A stretch of DNA of 5,445 bases, taken from NCBI GenBank assembly GCA_021799315.1, contig JAJZAR010000098.1:1-5445 (forward strand), written 5' to 3'. The notes under the pieces were generated by a model, which was not told where the DNA came from, did no database searches, and saw nothing but the letters and a program-made list of their open reading frames with translations. The translations under genes were made by a program, and so were the position numbers. Below, piece by piece: positions 1-5,445 of this stretch. Position 1 is the stretch's first letter. Every line of letters begins with the position of its first letter. This DNA comes from Thermoplasmata archaeon (lineage in GTDB: Archaea; Thermoplasmatota; Thermoplasmata; Thermoplasmatales; Thermoplasmataceae).

Positions 1-1
1 G

Positions 2-586
2 GATAGGGTAGGAGAGGTCATCTTTAGATTCACAAGAAAAAGGAGAATGAGCGAAAGAAGTGTTATTCTAAGGATCAATGACATAGCCGGTGAAACTTTC
101 AACAGTCTTCAGGGCGGTAGAGATCAGATTAGAAGACTTATCTATGGAACACGTTTCGAATATCTTTTAAGATCAAGAGCGTACATTGTTATGATAGATT
201 GTTCAACTTTTAAGGACTGGTCTTCGAAAGACCTCCAATATAGGCGAATGATAGAGGCAATTCTGGAGGCCAGACTGGAGAAAAAGATTCGCCCCCGGTT
301 ACTATTTCTGTTCACAAAGACAGATACTCTGCCTGAGGAAGCATTTTCAATGTCCCCTCTGGATCTGCTTAAGCTTCTAAAAAACACATATGCTTTTTCC
401 ACTAAAAATGTGAAAGACGTTTCTGCCTTCAAGATCTATATTAAAACAGAGAGGACACCTTCAGGAGAAATAGTTCCAAAGCTTGATTCTGGTATTGGTG
501 GTATGAAGCAGATACAATTTGATCCTCAGATGAATTCTGGGTTCATGTTCACTGCCAACTGGATATGTGAAATAGGGGGCATATGA
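2..586 (+). CDS. Small P-loop GTPase, C-terminal part (5' end off-window); resembles the GTPases that pair with GAP1 proteins
   Basis: The reading frame is open to the left edge, so the gene begins upstream. The first ATG (base 47) is probably internal: the 15 codons before it encode a strand-like stretch (GEVIFRFTRK) that pairs naturally with the next strand, VILRINDIAGE, as the hairpin before the G3 loop. Counting from that Met, the visible GTPase motifs are DIAGE at 12-16 (G3/Walker B, DxxG, with Glu where Ras has its catalytic Gln), a hydrophobic strand AYIVMIDCS at 45-53, strand LLFLF followed by TKTD at 90-93 (G4, guanine recognition, TKxD form) and SA at 126-127 (G5-like). A final helix closes the domain near the C-terminus. 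The P-loop and switch I lie off-window. 'DxAGE' followed by a strand ending in 'D(C/P)S' fits, from memory, the DO-GTPase2-type families found beside GAP1 proteins. No membrane anchor is seen. The TGA overlaps the next gene's ATG, indicating translational coupling. GTPase: confident; exact subfamily: less so. Confidence 0.82.
   Translation, partial: DRVGEVIFRFTRKRRMSERSVILRINDIAGETFNSLQGGRDQIRRLIYGTRFEYLLRSRAYIVMIDCSTFKDWSSKDLQYRRMIEAILEARLEKKIRPRLLFLFTKTDTLPEEAFSMSPLDLLKLLKNTYAFSTKNVKDVSAFKIYIKTERTPSGEIVPKLDSGIGGMKQIQFDPQMNSGFMFTANWICEIGGI
574..579 (+). promoter_or_regulatory. Shine-Dalgarno-like site for the GAP1-like gene
   Basis: AGGGGG lies 3 bases before the ATG at 583 and 6 bases before the second ATG at 586. 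The spacing slightly favours Met-2 as the real start, but both choices give the same protein apart from one residue. The site sits inside the end of the GTPase gene, consistent with coupled translation. Confidence 0.45.
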
Positions 587-2223
587 TGGAAAACAAAATT
601 GTCGCTGATCAGGCTATTTTTGGATGGGTTGATTGGAAAGGAAGATCCGGTTTCCAGTTTATCACATCAAGCTCTTCTTTGGAACAATTGGATTATGACT
701 ATCTAAGCAAATACAGTCTGCCAGCCAATGCCCTCGGAGTTAAAATTACCTCGTGCAGACGACTCTTTGTACTGCCATCAGGAAAAATTGCAATGAACTA
801 TGTGAAGAATATAGGAAAGGATTCCCATGGGAGAGATGGTGCCCTATTCAGCCATTTTCTCATTATGGGCAGAGACGCTTTTATCCAAGTAAAGAGAAAT
901 CTTTCGATTGCGGACGTGCATCATCTGAGGGGGATAGAGTCTTTGAATGATCTGCGAAAACTCATTCTTCCAGATGGAAACAGCATGAAACTCCCGCAAG
1001 TCATAATTGAACTGAGTGAAGGAAATCAATCTCCATTGAATAAATTTCTCATAGAAGGGGAAAACCATTTCATATCCGATTTACTTTATGCGATTTTTCT
1101 AAACATCTTTCAGTCAGATATAAAGATAAACTTGCTTGGAACCGATGAGTCTGAAGTTTTTGATCATATGTCTCTCATCGAATCCATGTTTCCTTCATGG
1201 ATGATCATTCCTTTTTCCACGTACAGATACACAGGGGAGGCTATGGATCCCTTTGTGGTCATGTGCCACACAGACTCCTCTCTTCTGGATCCTGAACATG
1301 TTCTGGTGGATTTTAAAAGTAAATCTGTATCTGTTCCAGGAGAAGATAATTTCATAAGGATGGTATCTTCTGAATATGTAAACCTATTGATGAAGGATTA
1401 CAACCTTTCACAGCTTGAAAGTATTTACAACCAGAATGGCAGTACAACACCTCAATTTTTTCTGATTCAATATATTATCATGAGTATTTGCAATGGACCA
1501 GATAAGGAACAGGGGATGAAGGTCTCTCTTATGGTTTCTGCCATGGGCCTATACGGTGAAAGATCAGTTTACAATGAGATCATTTCAAAGATTCTCGCAG
1601 ACACGCATTACAGTCTAGATTCTGTACAGATGCTCATAGATTCAGTTTCAGATATGGAAAAGAGCGACTGGACAGAAGGCGGACCCCTATATGACTATGT
1701 GAAGATTCTTCTCAGAGTTGAACCTGGAAGCCAGGGGGAAGAAGCAGTAATCAAATTTCTTATAAATCTTATCAAAGAAAAGGGATCACAGACAACGAAT
1801 GTCATATTCTCCATGATCATGGACGATGGTGTGAGCCCAGAAATAGCAAGTTCCATAGTTGAACTCATACCAAATGTCCAGAGATTGTATGGTTCATATA
1901 TTGAAAAACACTCTATCACAGAGGCATTCTTACAGAGGTCAATTTCCATATTTGGAGAATTCAGGGAGATGGGTGATACACTTCTCAGAGGTTTTGAGAT
2001 GTTTTTCTCGGGGGGAGAGGTCATTGACCAATCAACGGTTGTAAGGGTGCTGAAAATACTGGAAGATCATGTAAATCTCTTTGATCAAAGAGGTCTCAAC
2101 AAACTTCTGAGAAATTTGCAAAAGACCATAAAAAAGCAAAAAGTACCTGTACGATCTGAGATTGAAGACTCCATTGGGCACCTCAAGGATGCGGAGACAA
2201 AGGATGCTAAATCTGAGAATTGA
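583..2223 (+). CDS. GAP1-like GTPase-associated protein (GAP1-N2-like plus GAP1-M-like regions)
   Basis: This 546-residue protein has no signal peptide or membrane helix and is probably cytosolic. Residues 10-95 match the remembered pattern of GAP1 N-terminal domain type 2: an opening FGWVDWKGRSGFQFITSS (13-30), then GRDGALFSHFLIM (83-95), the counterpart of the family's 'GRxGnyfxHxLv' signature. Residues about 165-245 look like the GAP1 middle domain. They hold a helix, a strand (INLLGTDE, 182-189), a helix ending in a Phe-Pro-Ser-Trp turn, and the IIPFSTYRY strand (208-216), counterpart of the family's 'lsFsTy' motif. Residues about 290-520 are predicted mostly helical and may correspond to GAP1-C or to a lineage-specific region; I recognise no motif there. 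The tail (520-546) is charged and probably disordered. GAP1 proteins are known as partners of adjacent GTPases in bacterial conflict/signalling systems, and the gene directly upstream, overlapping by 4 bases, is a GTPase. The biochemical role (effector, regulator or scaffold) is not known to me and 'GAP' here does not prove GTPase activation. Family call good by motif and context; domain limits approximate. Confidence 0.78.
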   Translation: MMENKIVADQAIFGWVDWKGRSGFQFITSSSSLEQLDYDYLSKYSLPANALGVKITSCRRLFVLPSGKIAMNYVKNIGKDSHGRDGALFSHFLIMGRDAFIQVKRNLSIADVHHLRGIESLNDLRKLILPDGNSMKLPQVIIELSEGNQSPLNKFLIEGENHFISDLLYAIFLNIFQSDIKINLLGTDESEVFDHMSLIESMFPSWMIIPFSTYRYTGEAMDPFVVMCHTDSSLLDPEHVLVDFKSKSVSVPGEDNFIRMVSSEYVNLLMKDYNLSQLESIYNQNGSTTPQFFLIQYIIMSICNGPDKEQGMKVSLMVSAMGLYGERSVYNEIISKILADTHYSLDSVQMLIDSVSDMEKSDWTEGGPLYDYVKILLRVEPGSQGEEAVIKFLINLIKEKGSQTTNVIFSMIMDDGVSPEIASSIVELIPNVQRLYGSYIEKHSITEAFLQRSISIFGEFREMGDTLLRGFEMFFSGGEVIDQSTVVRVLKILEDHVNLFDQRGLNKLLRNLQKTIKKQKVPVRSEIEDSIGHLKDAETKDAKSEN

Positions 2224-2232
2224 GGGGGTGGA
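2224..2232 (+). promoter_or_regulatory. Strong Shine-Dalgarno site deciding the start of the third operon gene
   Basis: GGGGGTGGA closely matches the archaeal anti-16S complement GGAGGTGAT and ends 4 bases before the ATG at 2237. An ATG at 2233 is in another frame and too close to the site. The site fills the 13-base gap after the upstream stop, so this gene is almost certainly translated from the same mRNA as the GAP1-like gene. Confidence 0.7.
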
Positions 2233-2236
2233 ATGA

Positions 2237-3634
2237 ATGAGCGACAGGGAAACAAGAATGATTCGTGGAATCACGAAGAAAATTATGAGAATATGCAGGT
2301 CAATGGAAAAGGCTAAAGGAATTACTGAACTTGAGAAAAATTCCATTCGTTCAACAGAAAGAGTACTGCAATCCACTCTACAGATCACCGATACAAAGAT
2401 CATGAAGTCCAATCTTGTTCTGTCCATGCGAACTCTTATGGAAACGGGAATTGCAACGAAAAATAGTAAAGAATTCATGAAGCATCACATGCTCATATTA
2501 ACTTTCAGCCCGGAAGAGGTGGAAAGGGAAAAGACAATTCAACAGTTGAAAGCAAAGATCACAACCTCAGATAAGGACATGCAGAGCCAAGGATTTATGG
2601 AACTCAGAAATTTCATGAGAGAAAAGGGCAATCTTGTAGGGGAATCTTTTGCAGATCAAGCTCTGGAGTCAATAGAATCAAGAGACAGAGCTCTTGCAAT
2701 ACATTCTTCCATGTATCTTTTGGAACTTATTTCCAGAAATGAACCGACTTTTGACGAGCACAGAGATAGAATAATGCAGGGCCTAAATTCAGCATACCCG
2801 GAAGTGAGAGTTCTCACATCTATGATGTGCTCCAGGGCAAAAAAAATTGATTCCATTGAGGACCTACTTTCATTATGTGAAGACCAGAACGAAGTCAATG
2901 TGAACGAGCTTGAAATACCCACACATTCAAGTAAATTCCATGTAGATCACGGGATGGCCAAGGTAAGAGATGTTGTTAACGACTGTATTTTTAATATCAT
3001 TGATTCCACAGGTGATTCTTCTAATTACATCGCTCTATCGGTTGTGTGGAGCATTACAGGACCAAAACGGGAAGGCGAGGAATTCGTTATTACGTTGAAA
3101 GTGAAACCTGTCGTACATTTCAACAACTTGACATTCAACCTTTCAAAACTCAACCCGGTTTTTGATCTTCAGGGCAGAACTTCCATAATCCTTGAAGAGC
3201 TTCAGCAGGGGTCTATAAAGGAAGCTTATATAAGGGCAATCCCAAAAGCCTCTGGTCATCTTCGGGGGAGTATGTCTGTAACTACTGATGAAGGCTTGAT
3301 TTACGAACTCATCATCGAGGATTTCTTTGAGAAGAAAATTGAAAGGCATGCGGCGGAAACTGAAGCTTCAGTTTCCTCAGAAAGAAACCATGATATGAAG
3401 ACCACCGATCAGATACAACTTATTGTGAGAGATATCAGGACAATGGAAACCAAGAATGTGATCAATGCTCTCGATCAGCTTAAATCCTATGCTGCAGGAG
3501 ACGAGACCTATGAAAACAGAATAGCGGCAATGTCCGTAAATCTCTCTTTGAAGGGAACACACAGGATAACGAAGAGTGAAATGGATTCTATACTGGAAAT
3601 GGTCGATCACATAAAAAATGATCAGACCAAATGA
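2237..3634 (+). CDS. Unrecognised helical-repeat plus beta-sandwich protein, third member of the GTPase/GAP1 operon
   Basis: I do not recognise a named family. The 465-residue product has no signal peptide or membrane helix. Residues 1-90 form long charged helices, possibly coiled coil. Residues about 95-215 look like HEAT/ARM-type helix pairs, for example QSQGFMELRNFMRE (116-129), DRALAIHSSMYLLELIS (150-166) and AYPEVRVLTSMMCSRAKKI (186-204); the 'evRvltsmm' helix is typical of such repeats. Residues about 220-260 hold a linker and an amphipathic helix. Residues about 263-362 are alternating hydrophobic strands (IALSVVWSI, FVITLKVKPVV, NLTFNLS, RTSIILEEL, EAYIRAIP, GSMSVTT, LIYELIIE), with a 'G-x-L-x-G-S-x-x-V' pattern suggesting an Ig-like sandwich. 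Residues 390-462 are helical again. A helical solenoid followed by a sandwich recalls adaptor proteins with appendage domains, but this is only architectural. It starts 13 bases after the GAP1-like gene with a strong ribosome site, so it probably acts as a scaffold or adaptor in the same complex. Gene reality is certain; function is unknown. Confidence 0.85.
   Translation: MSDRETRMIRGITKKIMRICRSMEKAKGITELEKNSIRSTERVLQSTLQITDTKIMKSNLVLSMRTLMETGIATKNSKEFMKHHMLILTFSPEEVEREKTIQQLKAKITTSDKDMQSQGFMELRNFMREKGNLVGESFADQALESIESRDRALAIHSSMYLLELISRNEPTFDEHRDRIMQGLNSAYPEVRVLTSMMCSRAKKIDSIEDLLSLCEDQNEVNVNELEIPTHSSKFHVDHGMAKVRDVVNDCIFNIIDSTGDSSNYIALSVVWSITGPKREGEEFVITLKVKPVVHFNNLTFNLSKLNPVFDLQGRTSIILEELQQGSIKEAYIRAIPKASGHLRGSMSVTTDEGLIYELIIEDFFEKKIERHAAETEASVSSERNHDMKTTDQIQLIVRDIRTMETKNVINALDQLKSYAAGDETYENRIAAMSVNLSLKGTHRITKSEMDSILEMVDHIKNDQTK
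3601..3628 (+). repeat. Imperfect inverted repeat over the last codons of the operon
   Basis: GGTCGATCA (3601-3609) and TGATC-A-GACC (3619-3628) can pair as a 9-base-pair stem with a one-base bulge and a 9-base A-rich loop. It spans the last coding codons and ends 4 bases before the TGA. No uninterrupted U run follows, so it is not a classical intrinsic terminator; it may protect the mRNA 3' end or be chance. Confidence 0.35.
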
Positions 3635-3705
3635 TCTTTGTAATACTCATGAGTTAATCAGAGCATAACTATACTGAGATAATATAATAAGTTTCTAAAG
3701 TGGAG

Positions 3706-3718
3706 TATATTTATTTTG
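3706..3718 (+). terminator. Possible T-rich termination zone for the plus-strand operon
   Basis: TATATTTATTTTG is the most T-rich stretch on the plus strand after the operon and lies 72-84 bases past its stop, just over the 3' end of the convergent gene. Archaeal RNA polymerase terminates at U-rich tracts without needing a hairpin. The tract is interrupted, so support is weak. On the minus strand the equivalent for the convergent gene is a modest T/A-rich stretch at 3690-3680. Confidence 0.25.
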
Positions 3719-4307
3719 TACTTTCGCTGCCCATAATTTTATTGATCAGATCATCAACTTCAGATTTTGTTTTGTCTGCATCTCCCGCTGGTGTTTTGCC
3801 TAGAATGCTTCCTATTATATCATCCACATTCTCACCGCCTCTTTCTGCAAATTCGTCAAGGCTCTTATTTATATCTCCAAACTGATCTTCAAGCCTGCTT
3901 TCAAGTTGCTCAGTCCTTGCATTGATGCTTTCTATATTTTGAGTGATCTGTCTTGCCTGCTCGTCTGTCAGCATTCTCTTACTGAACTCCTCGTTGGCGG
4001 AGGATAAAATCTTCCCGCTTGCTCTTTCAATGTATATGAATTCAAAGGTGACCTCAAGGTTATCAAGGTACAGTGCAAAACTTCTCAGATAATCGATGGC
4101 ACTCTTAACTCTAACAGCATTCTGCGCAGCATTGTGCATTCCTTTCTGGTCTTTGGCAGCGGCGGCTTTCTTGATATTATTTATGGCCTGCACAAGCAGT
4201 TGTTCCTGTTTCTTCAAGTTTCTATCCACCTGTGACTTATAATTCCTTATTTTGGATCTGGTCTCAAATCTCTTATCCTCTTCAGTCTTCCTGAGTTTAA
4301 TAGCCAT
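3711..4307 (-). CDS. ESCRT-III (Snf7/CdvB/CHMP)-like coiled-coil protein
   Basis: The 198-residue product has the layout of an ESCRT-III subunit: a strongly basic N-terminal half and an acidic C-terminal half (usual family length about 180-240). Residues 1-34 are a basic amphipathic helix. Residues 27-85 contain the helix-turn-helix hairpin with the typical Snf7 pattern: Q-LLVQAINNIKKAAAAKD-Q (small-residue-rich helix ending in a 'KKG/KD-x-x-G' turn), then AAQNAVRVKSAIDYL and a 'LDNLE' segment, comparable to 'A+xxvrxrxxxxxL...LdxvxxxI' in CHMP proteins. Residues 114-155 form a coiled coil with hydrophobic positions I121, I125, I128, L135, L139, F143, I146, L150. The C-terminus carries two related short motifs, VDDIIGSILG (161-170) and VDDLINKIMG (184-193), where ESCRT-III proteins carry motifs binding the MIT domain of Vps4/CdvC. 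Such proteins polymerise on membranes in division or vesicle release. The gene is monocistronic here, convergent with the operon, with its own TATA-like box and no Shine-Dalgarno site. An unrelated basic coiled-coil protein is the main alternative. Confidence 0.68.
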   Translation of the reverse strand: MAIKLRKTEEDKRFETRSKIRNYKSQVDRNLKKQEQLLVQAINNIKKAAAAKDQKGMHNAAQNAVRVKSAIDYLRSFALYLDNLEVTFEFIYIERASGKILSSANEEFSKRMLTDEQARQITQNIESINARTEQLESRLEDQFGDINKSLDEFAERGGENVDDIIGSILGKTPAGDADKTKSEVDDLINKIMGSESTK

Positions 4308-4336
4308 GATGATCTAGATTCAATATACCCTTAAGG

Positions 4337-4349
4337 TTAAATAAACATT
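4337..4349 (-). promoter_or_regulatory. TATA box with purine-rich BRE for the ESCRT-III-like gene
   Basis: Read on the minus strand, AAATG-TTTATTTAA places an archaeal TATA-like box (4345-4337) behind an A-rich BRE-like element. Its centre is about 34 bases before the ATG, predicting a transcript start some 8 bases before the codon. There is no Shine-Dalgarno match in the short leader, consistent with a leaderless or near-leaderless mRNA. Confidence 0.5.
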
Positions 4350-4352
4350 TCT

Positions 4353-4365
4353 TTCGTCAAACGAA
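4353..4365. repeat. Short inverted repeat TTCGT-CAA-ACGAA in the divergent promoter region
   Basis: Perfect 5-base arms flank a 3-base centre, directly upstream of the minus-strand BRE/TATA box. The position is where an activator would bind for the minus-strand gene. A related plus-strand sequence, TTTCGATCAA (4406-4415), lies upstream of the TATA box of the exporter gene, versus TTTCGTCAA at 4352-4360. An operator shared by both genes is possible but unproven. Confidence 0.3.
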
Positions 4366-4425
4366 TTTGAAATATATTACTATTATAAGATGTGACAACA
4401 TGATATTTCGATCAATAAACAATAA

Positions 4426-4435
4426 GAAATTTAAA
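4426..4435 (+). promoter_or_regulatory. TATA/BRE-like element of the MFS exporter gene
   Basis: GAAA-TTTAAA combines a purine-rich BRE with a TATA-like core centred about 24 bases before the ATG at 4456. This is the spacing expected when transcription starts at or very near the start codon. The bases before the ATG (CTATCTCCTGAC) contain no Shine-Dalgarno match, supporting leaderless translation and the chosen start. Confidence 0.5.
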
Positions 4436-4455
4436 CGGATAATCTATCTCCTGAC

Positions 4456-5445
4456 ATGCAGAAGGAAAGTAAGCTGATCTTTTCACTCATGATTGGTGTA
4501 CTTATGGGAGCTATAGATTCCACCATAGTTTTACTGGCACTTCCAACAATAAACGGTTACTTTAAAACACAACTCTCTCTTTCCATCTGGATCATTCTGA
4601 TCTACCTGTTAGTTATAGCAGTAGGTACAACACAGCTTGGAAGGCTGGGCGATATAATCTCCAGAAAGACAATATTTTCTTCTGGGTTGCTCGTTTTTAC
4701 TGCGGGTTCTGCACTTTGCGGTGCCTCAGGGAGTATTTATGAACTCATCGCATTCAGGGGAGTTCAGGCTGTTGGAGCCTCAATGATACAGGCGAATAGC
4801 GGTGCAATTGTGGCAGATAATTTCGAGGCACGAAAGAGAGGAAGAGTATTCGGATACACTTCCATAGGCTACAACTCTGGCGCAATGCTTGGGATAGTGC
4901 TTGGGGGCCTGATCACCACATTTATAGGATGGAGATATATTTTTTACATCAACGTACCCATTGGAGTCGTGGCTTATTACGTAGCTATAAGAAACATAAA
5001 CAAGGGCAAGAAAATAGAAAATAAGCTGGATTACATTGGTACATTGTTGCTTGGGCTTTCTCTCGTTCTCATCGCCTATGGTGGAGTTAACATAACATCA
5101 GCGGGTGTGGATTTTTACAACGAAATGTTTCTCCTGGCTGGATTTATCTCCATATTAATATTTATATTCGCGGAGAGCAAGGTGAAAAAACCATTGATAC
5201 CTTTCAGGATTTTCAAGATAAAAATTCTCAGATATTCCATAATGGCTGCATTTTTACAGAGTCTTGGGTTTCTGGCAGTTGTATTCCTCCTGATCATGTA
5301 CCTTCAGGGTATAAGAGGGCTGACACCCTTTGTGAGTTCTCTCTATCTGTTGCCGGGCTATGTTATCGGTAGCATTCTCGGTCCCTTATTTGGAAGGCTT
5401 TCAGATAGAATAGGATCCAGAACACCCGCAACCCTTGGTCTTCTC
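4456..5445 (+). CDS. MFS exporter of the DHA2 (14-helix, EmrB/QacA-like) family, 3' end off-window
   Basis: An open frame of 330 codons runs to the window edge; full-length relatives have about 450-550 residues, so roughly two thirds is seen. It belongs in the cytoplasmic membrane and is expected to export a drug or small metabolite by proton antiport; the substrate cannot be told. Diagnostic motifs in order: the DHA2 helix-1 signature with Asp, DSTIVLLALPTI (21-32); motif A in loop 2-3, GRLGDIISRK (62-71); motif B with Arg, RGVQAVGAS (101-109); a Gly-rich antiporter-type helix 5, GYNSGAMLGIVLGG (138-151), followed by GWRYIFYINVPIG (158-170), typical of DHA2. Residues 191-240 give the extra central helix pair that separates 14- from 12-helix carriers. 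KKPLIPFRIFK (244-254) and YLQGIRGLTPFVSSLYLLP (282-300) are also typical. A second motif A, GRLSDRIGSR (313-322), lies near the edge. The ATG at 4456 leaves a short cytosolic tail before helix 1; Met-12 and Met-17 would cut into the helix. Confidence 0.92.
   Translation, partial: MQKESKLIFSLMIGVLMGAIDSTIVLLALPTINGYFKTQLSLSIWIILIYLLVIAVGTTQLGRLGDIISRKTIFSSGLLVFTAGSALCGASGSIYELIAFRGVQAVGASMIQANSGAIVADNFEARKRGRVFGYTSIGYNSGAMLGIVLGGLITTFIGWRYIFYINVPIGVVAYYVAIRNINKGKKIENKLDYIGTLLLGLSLVLIAYGGVNITSAGVDFYNEMFLLAGFISILIFIFAESKVKKPLIPFRIFKIKILRYSIMAAFLQSLGFLAVVFLLIMYLQGIRGLTPFVSSLYLLPGYVIGSILGPLFGRLSDRIGSRTPATLGLL

Larger units (their letters stand above)
4308..4455. other. Divergent intergenic promoter region, 148 bases
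   Basis: AT-rich gap between the divergent ESCRT-III-like gene and the exporter gene. It holds the two TATA-like elements, the TTCGT-CAA-ACGAA inverted repeat and a wider GAAATAT (4369-4375) / ATATTTC (4403-4409) inverted pair separated by 27 bases. No convincing gene or RNA is seen in it. Confidence 0.55.

Noticed and set aside
142..432. 96-codon minus-strand open frame opposite the GTPase gene
   Set aside because: It lies wholly antisense to a gene with clear GTPase motifs, has no ribosome site seen and its product looks low in recognisable structure.
2032..2478. 148-codon minus-strand open frame across the junction of the second and third operon genes
   Set aside because: It is antisense to two well-supported genes and to the Shine-Dalgarno site between them; the length is explained by the complementary-strand codon pattern.
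3645..3654. Perfect 10-base palindrome ACTCATGAGT between the convergent genes
   Set aside because: No promoter is near it, it does not extend, and a 10-base palindrome is expected by chance at this scale.
3700..3885. 61-codon plus-strand open frame with a hydrophobic start, resembling a small membrane peptide
   Set aside because: It is antisense to the 3' end of the ESCRT-III-like gene, whose reading frame is far better supported.
4400..4477. Short frame ATGATATTTCG... in front of the exporter as a possible leader peptide
   Set aside because: It has no ribosome site, overlaps the TATA-like element and would lie upstream of the predicted transcript start.
4456..5445. Exporter as part of the GTPase/GAP1 system
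   Set aside because: It is divergent from its neighbour, has its own promoter and is a common DHA2-type carrier; nothing ties it to the operon.
1..5445. CRISPR arrays, tRNA/rRNA genes, transposase genes or integration repeats
   Set aside because: No regularly spaced repeats, tRNA-like folds, transposase motifs or flanking direct repeats were seen on either strand.

Overview
This window looks like chromosomal DNA of an archaeon, most probably a member of the Thermoplasmata. That is an inference from several signs: roughly 40% G+C, heavy use of AGA/AGG arginine and ATA isoleucine codons, TATA/BRE-like boxes about 24-34 bases before genes that lack a Shine-Dalgarno site (leaderless style), strong Shine-Dalgarno sites inside the operon, and a gene for an ESCRT-III (Snf7)-like protein. 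No 16S gene or other taxonomic marker is present, so the assignment is provisional.

Layout. Positions 1-3634 hold three tightly packed plus-strand genes that read as one operon. They are the 3' part of a small GTPase gene (start off-window), a 546-residue protein with the hallmarks of the bacterial 'GTPase-associated protein 1' (GAP1) family, and a 465-residue protein with an alpha-helical (HEAT/ARM-like) N-terminus, a beta-sandwich-like middle and a helical C-terminus. The first two overlap by 4 bases (ATGA); the third starts 13 bases after the second. Positions 3635-3710 are a short gap between convergent genes. Positions 3711-4307 (minus strand) encode a 198-residue ESCRT-III-like coiled-coil protein. 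Positions 4308-4455 are a divergent promoter region. From 4456 to the window edge runs the N-terminal two thirds of a DHA2-type (14-helix) major facilitator exporter.

How they may work together. GTPase plus GAP1 pairs are known from the NTP-dependent biological-conflict and signalling systems catalogued by the Aravind group, mostly in bacteria. Here the pair is joined by a helical-repeat plus beta-sandwich protein whose layout recalls an adaptor with an appendage domain, and it lies next to, though convergent with, an ESCRT-III-like membrane-remodelling gene. The best-supported reading is a nucleotide-regulated protein complex in an archaeon. A link to membranes or to defence is a hypothesis only. 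The MFS exporter has its own promoter and is probably unrelated.

No RNA genes, CRISPR arrays, insertion sequences or attachment sites were seen.
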